This document shows, piece after piece, positions 60,282 to 64,000 of a DNA stretch of 64,000 nt. The notes below the pieces were generated by a model. It made no database searches, was not told the DNA's origin, and worked only from the letters and a program-made list of their open reading frames with translations. The position numbers and the translations under genes were made by a program. This DNA comes from CAZFBA01 sp964517135. GTDB taxonomy: Bacteria > Cyanobacteriota > Vampirovibrionia > JBFMGH01. The DNA is taken from contig CAZFBA010000022.1 of the NCBI GenBank assembly GCA_964517135.1, positions 1 to 64,000 of the forward strand, written 5' to 3'. Numbering within the stretch: position 1 is the first letter of the stretch; each line of letters starts with the position of its first letter.

Positions 60282-61421
60282 TTATGTAATACGGCCGTTA
60301 ATAATGGTGTTTTTGATTTCAAGGGTTTGTTTGTCCCAAATAACAAGGTCTGCCCTGCATTTGTGATACATGCAACCTTTTTCCTGATATATACCAAGTA
60401 GTTTAGCCGGATTGAATGTTGCAAAAGTAACAGCTGTAGGAAAATCTGCTATGCCCCACTGTACCAGGTTTCTTATGCATTGGTCGACAGTCACTATGGA
60501 TCCTGATAAAACACCGCTATTATTAACAGCTTTATTATCTCTGATAGTTATTTTTTCACCGCTTACAGAGTAACTGGTTTCAGGAGAATCTCTGAGAGCA
60601 ATAGAATCAGAAATAAGTATTACTTTATCAACCGGTTTGGCTTTTATAGCAAGTTTTATTGCCCCCGGGTGAACGTGTATGCCATCAGCAATGAGTTCAA
60701 CAAAGAGAGAATCATCAACAAGTGCTGCTGCCATGATGCCAGGGTTTCTGTGGTGGAAGGGTTCCATGGCATTGTATATGTGTGTTACAAGTTTCGCTCC
60801 GGATTGAGATGCCTGTAAAGCCTTTTCATAAGATGATATTGAGTGTCCGAGGCTGACAATAATTCCTTTTTTAGTAAGGAAAGGTATTACCTGTCCGGTT
60901 TTATCAAGTTCAGGGGCCAGGGTTAGAATTTTTACTTTGTCGTTGATATATTTATTTACTGTTTCAATAGATAAATTATCAAGGTGTTTTGAAGGGTGGA
61001 TACCTTTTCTCTGGGGAGATAAAAAAGGGCCTTCTACGTTTATGCCTGTAAAACAGGGAAGATAGGGATCTTGTTTGTCTATGTAGCGTGAAAGAACATC
61101 AATAGCATTAAGCATTTGATCAGCTGGTGCAGTCATAACAGTGGGTATTAATTTTGTTATACCGTGTTTTAAGAGGTCTTTTTTAAGAGTATCAAGCTCA
61201 TCAGTAGTGCAAGCAATAAAATTGCACCCTGCCCCTCCGTGTATATGAATATCTATAAGCCCTGGTGTAATATAACAACTGGATGCGTCAATTAAATCAA
61301 ACTTTTTATAAGTGTCATGGTAGCCAATGTGTGTAATAATGCTGTCTTCGATCCACAGGCTATCATTAATGCAGCCAAAAGGAGTAACCAGGGTTCCATT
61401 TTTAATGCAAATTACTTTCAT
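60282..61421 (-). CDS. nagA: N-acetylglucosamine-6-phosphate deacetylase
   Basis: This enzyme deacetylates GlcNAc-6-phosphate to GlcN-6-phosphate in amino-sugar recycling. From the ATG at 61421 it has 379 residues, the usual family length. The longer frame to 61517 adds 32 residues not seen in the family, and AGGAAA precedes the 61421 start. Metal and active-site motifs are PGLIDIHIHGGAG, NVEGPFLSPQRKGIH, LGHSISS, THIYNAMEPFHHR, DGIHVHP and ISDSIALRD. It stands alone on the minus strand. Confidence 0.93.
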   Translation of the reverse strand: MKVICIKNGTLVTPFGCINDSLWIEDSIITHIGYHDTYKKFDLIDASSCYITPGLIDIHIHGGAGCNFIACTTDELDTLKKDLLKHGITKLIPTVMTAPADQMLNAIDVLSRYIDKQDPYLPCFTGINVEGPFLSPQRKGIHPSKHLDNLSIETVNKYINDKVKILTLAPELDKTGQVIPFLTKKGIIVSLGHSISSYEKALQASQSGAKLVTHIYNAMEPFHHRNPGIMAAALVDDSLFVELIADGIHVHPGAIKLAIKAKPVDKVILISDSIALRDSPETSYSVSGEKITIRDNKAVNNSGVLSGSIVTVDQCIRNLVQWGIADFPTAVTFATFNPAKLLGIYQEKGCMYHKCRADLVIWDKQTLEIKNTIINGRIT

Positions 61422-62132
61422 ATAGCAGGTTTCCTGTGTATAAATACCATTTTTGGTGCAATCATTAGAGAAGATCGTATTAGTAATTATTCTTGTTAAG
61501 GCAAGTAATACTTTCAAAGGAAAAAGTTTTTTTTATAATGCATCAAAGTTAATACTGAATCAAACAGGGCTTTAATAGCTTCAAAATATTTTTTATGTGT
61601 ATTAAAATCCCTGTAAGTATTGAATAAAATCTATTTTCTTGATCAAGAAAGGGTATAATCTCTGAATGAAGATTATTAATTCTTTACAATCTAAACAATT
61701 ATTAAAAAATTTGTTGAATATTAAGCAGCTCTGAAAGTTACATTATAACCAAAAGAAACATTTTTTATAGCTATTAGCAAGAACTGTAAAATTTTCAGGG
61801 AACAATATTTGCTTTACAGACACTATTTAAATACTCAAAAGTGATACAATCATCTAAATGCCATGGTATATTCTGATTTGCTTTAGCATTTAATTCTTTT
61901 AACTGATATTATCCTGTTATTTAAACAATTTTAATTTGCTAAACCGTTTGTTCAAAGTTTTATTAAGCTGATTAAAAAGTTATTTACAGAATTACAATTA
62001 GATTTGTAGTATAATAGCGAATTAAATCAATTTAAAATTAAACAGCTCGCAACCATTATTTTTTATGAAAACCCATTATTGAAAGTATTTAGATATAACC
62101 CGTTCACTATTAACAATTTAGGTGACCAAGGA
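61422..62132. other. Divergent intergenic region between nagA and bamA
   Basis: The region is AT-rich with no coding frame of note. Two -10-like TATAAT hexamers lie at 61654-61659 and 62010-62015. The second is 117 bp before bamA and is the likelier bamA promoter, though its -35 is weak. No repeat copy or RNA gene was seen. Confidence 0.35.
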
Positions 62133-64000
62133 ATGACGATAAAAAAATTATTTTTAACAAGTATTTTAACTCTTTTGCTATTTACCACCAGTAATAATTC
62201 TTTACTGGCTCAACTTGTGGATGAAGAAGAAGAAGTAACAACACCGGTTGAAGAGATTGAGCCAGACGCACTGCCAGGAAGTAGTATCAGAACATATGAT
62301 GAAGGTATTACTATTAAAGATATTGAAATTACAGGCAATATGCTTGTGCCACGAGACAAAATAATCAATAAAATGCACACAAAAGAAGGTTCTATCTTTG
62401 ATAGGCAGGCTCTACAGGCAGATCTTAAGGCTATCTATGAGATGGGATATTTTACAGATAAGATTAAAGTAGTGCCTGAAGCCTCACCAACAGGCGTTAA
62501 ACTTCGTATTGAAGTAGAAGAAAATCTTCCTGTTACTGGTTTTAACATAGTTGGTAATACTGTTATTTCAACTGAAGAGCTGGAAACCATTTTTCAAGAT
62601 CAAACAGGATTACCCCAGAATATTGCCCAGCTGAACGACGCCATTTCTAAAATAGAAAAAATCTATGCTGATAAAGGCTTCGTTCTTGCCAGAGTAAAGA
62701 AAATTACTGATGATCCTGATGGTATGGTTAATATTGAGATCAACGAGGGTACTATTGACAAGGTCAACCTGGTTGGTAATACTAAAACAAAAGACTATAT
62801 AATTAAAAGAAATATGTTGACAGCAGAAGATTCTATCTATAACGAAGAAATGCTGAAAGATGATCTCAAAAGAATCTTCGGAACACAGGCGTTTGAAGAT
62901 GTACGTCGTGTTATCACTGCCTCAGCAGATGACCCGGATAAATATGAGCTTACCATCGAAGTAGATGAAAAAAGAACAGGTTCAATCTCACTTGGTGGCG
63001 GTGTTGATACCGGTAGCGGCATATTTGGTTCTTTAGGTTATACAAACCCCAACTTCCTCGGCCGTGGACAGGTTATATCAGCTGTTGTTCTCGCTGGTAG
63101 CGGTGTTATACGTAGTGATACCGATACTCTCAGAAGAGCTACATTTCAGTTTGAAGGTAGTTTTACTGAACCCAGAATCGGTAACACACTGAATTCTATT
63201 CAGGCACAGGTTTTTGGTAGAGACTATGCCAGTTTTCAGGTTCCACTGGCTATTGAGAGAAGAATCGGTGGTGAAATTGAATGGGGAAGACCTATTAAAA
63301 GATTTAAAAATGTTGCCGGTAGCTTTTCTCTTGGCCTTGAAAAAGTTCGACTTAAAGAAGGTGACTTTGGAAGCTATGCTATTTATGCTCTTGCAGCAGG
63401 TTTACCCAAAGATCTCATTATTTCTGAACGTATGAAAGAACTTGAAGGTGGTACATTTGTTAGTGCTGGCCCTACACTGGCTTATGATACTCGTGATGAC
63501 AGGTTAAATCCTACTAAAGGCTGGTATAGTACCCTCAAGTTAAGACAATCGTTTGGTATGGGTGGTGATATATCGCAATATGGTAGAACATATGCCAGTG
63601 TCAGCAGATATATACCTATAGGAGAAAAGACATCTCTTGCCTTTAACGTTGCTGGTGGTACCAAGTTATTTGGTGATATGCCGACTTTTTCATCTTTTAG
63701 ACTTGGTGGTGCCAATACTATCAGGGGCTTTAGAGAAGGCAATCTGGGACATGGTGCCCAGTATATGATGGGTTCTGCTGAGTTGAGAGCTCCTATACCT
63801 ATATTAAGTCAAATTAAGAAAGTACCGTTTGTTGAAAACATTCGTGGTGCAGTATTCCTTGATGCTGGTAAATTGTTTGATCAGGAGCTGTCTAATAAAA
63901 TCTTCGATAGGCCTGGTTATGGGCTTTCTGCTGGAGCCGGTTTAAGATTAAATATACCGGGTCTTGGCCCAATCAGGGTTGATTATGGTATTCCGCTAAC
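62133..64000 (+). CDS. bamA: Outer-membrane assembly factor BamA (Omp85), 3' end cut by window
   Basis: BamA folds and inserts outer-membrane beta-barrels. The frame runs open from the ATG at 62133 to the window end (622 codons), with AGGTGA 7 nt upstream. A signal peptide (about 1-31, ending near LLAQ) precedes an acidic linker and three POTRA domains (about residues 62-285, with IEITGNMLVP, FNIVGNTVIST and VNLVGNTKTKD as strand starts). The Omp85 barrel follows: GGGVDTGSGIFGSLGY, GGANTIRGFREGNLG (the lid-lock motif) and, at the edge, IPGLGPIRVDYGIPL, so only the last strand or so is missing. The three-POTRA form matches cyanobacterial Omp85 and not the five of proteobacteria. Confidence 0.93.
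   Translation, partial: MTIKKLFLTSILTLLLFTTSNNSLLAQLVDEEEEVTTPVEEIEPDALPGSSIRTYDEGITIKDIEITGNMLVPRDKIINKMHTKEGSIFDRQALQADLKAIYEMGYFTDKIKVVPEASPTGVKLRIEVEENLPVTGFNIVGNTVISTEELETIFQDQTGLPQNIAQLNDAISKIEKIYADKGFVLARVKKITDDPDGMVNIEINEGTIDKVNLVGNTKTKDYIIKRNMLTAEDSIYNEEMLKDDLKRIFGTQAFEDVRRVITASADDPDKYELTIEVDEKRTGSISLGGGVDTGSGIFGSLGYTNPNFLGRGQVISAVVLAGSGVIRSDTDTLRRATFQFEGSFTEPRIGNTLNSIQAQVFGRDYASFQVPLAIERRIGGEIEWGRPIKRFKNVAGSFSLGLEKVRLKEGDFGSYAIYALAAGLPKDLIISERMKELEGGTFVSAGPTLAYDTRDDRLNPTKGWYSTLKLRQSFGMGGDISQYGRTYASVSRYIPIGEKTSLAFNVAGGTKLFGDMPTFSSFRLGGANTIRGFREGNLGHGAQYMMGSAELRAPIPILSQIKKVPFVENIRGAVFLDAGKLFDQELSNKIFDRPGYGLSAGAGLRLNIPGLGPIRVDYGIPL

Noticed and set aside
1..64000. tRNA, rRNA or CRISPR arrays
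   Set aside because: Reading all intergenic gaps showed no tRNA T-loop signature in a cloverleaf context, no rRNA-like stretch and no regularly spaced repeats outside the coding 18-bp array.

Overview
The window is AT-rich and densely coded, with short intergenic gaps and many start-stop overlaps. It comes from a bacterium with two membranes: it has BamA, an LptF/LptG permease, an RfaE2 heptose adenylyltransferase and an OprB-type porin that carries an N-terminal SLH domain. SLH-OprB porins of this type are typical of the cyanobacterial lineage. No photosynthesis gene is present, and the window opens with a HydF maturase for [FeFe]-hydrogenase. The best guess is therefore a non-photosynthetic, fermentative relative of Cyanobacteria (Vampirovibrionia/'Melainabacteria'-like). 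This is inference from gene families; there is no rRNA in the window to test it.

Layout. 0.1-4.9 kb: aspA-hydF, then two genes for the first steps of a legionaminic/nonulosonic-type sugar pathway. 4.9-12.6 kb: a mobile palindromic element (copy A), a secreted TonB-C-like protein, a large VWA protein with a predicted cytoplasmic FHA-like tail, a C45-like secreted protein, and a CobA-HemD fusion. 12.6-19.2 kb, minus strand: HD+kinase protein, rfaE2, SurA/PrsA-type isomerase and mfd. 19.5-28.2 kb, plus strand: pentapeptide-repeat protein, purM-purN, TPR lipoprotein, a 458-residue unknown, comEC, a second copy (B) of the mobile element, and purF. 28.7-34.4 kb: two unknowns (one a putative zincin), two TPR proteins and a small winged-helix protein. 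34.4-36.9 kb, minus strand: a hexapeptide-repeat protein, an SLH lipoprotein and a Tat-type phosphoesterase. 37-45 kb: zinc ribbon plus NrtR-like regulator, TPR protein, and an envelope-glycan set (ArnT-like, ArnC-like, flippase-like) followed by a CHASE2 cyclase. 45.4-47.0 kb: SLH porin. 47.3-53.5 kb: a compact histidine operon with two unusual fusions (HisC-HAD and HisA-HisI-HisE). 53.5-56.7 kb: STAS protein and a two-component pair. 56.7-61.4 kb, minus strand: alpha/beta hydrolase, small secreted unknown, coaE, lptF and nagA. 62.1 kb to the end: bamA, cut by the window edge.

The clearest new structure is a pair of related intergenic elements at 4934-5139 and 26573-26717. They share ends, carry imperfect terminal inverted repeats of about 23 bp, and each is flanked by its own exact 9-bp direct repeat. 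This is the signature of a non-autonomous transposable element (MITE). The two histidine-pathway fusions come next: if both work as their domains suggest, three consecutive steps sit on one polypeptide, and the aminotransferase and a candidate phosphatase sit on another.

No tRNA, rRNA, CRISPR array or intact transposase gene was found.
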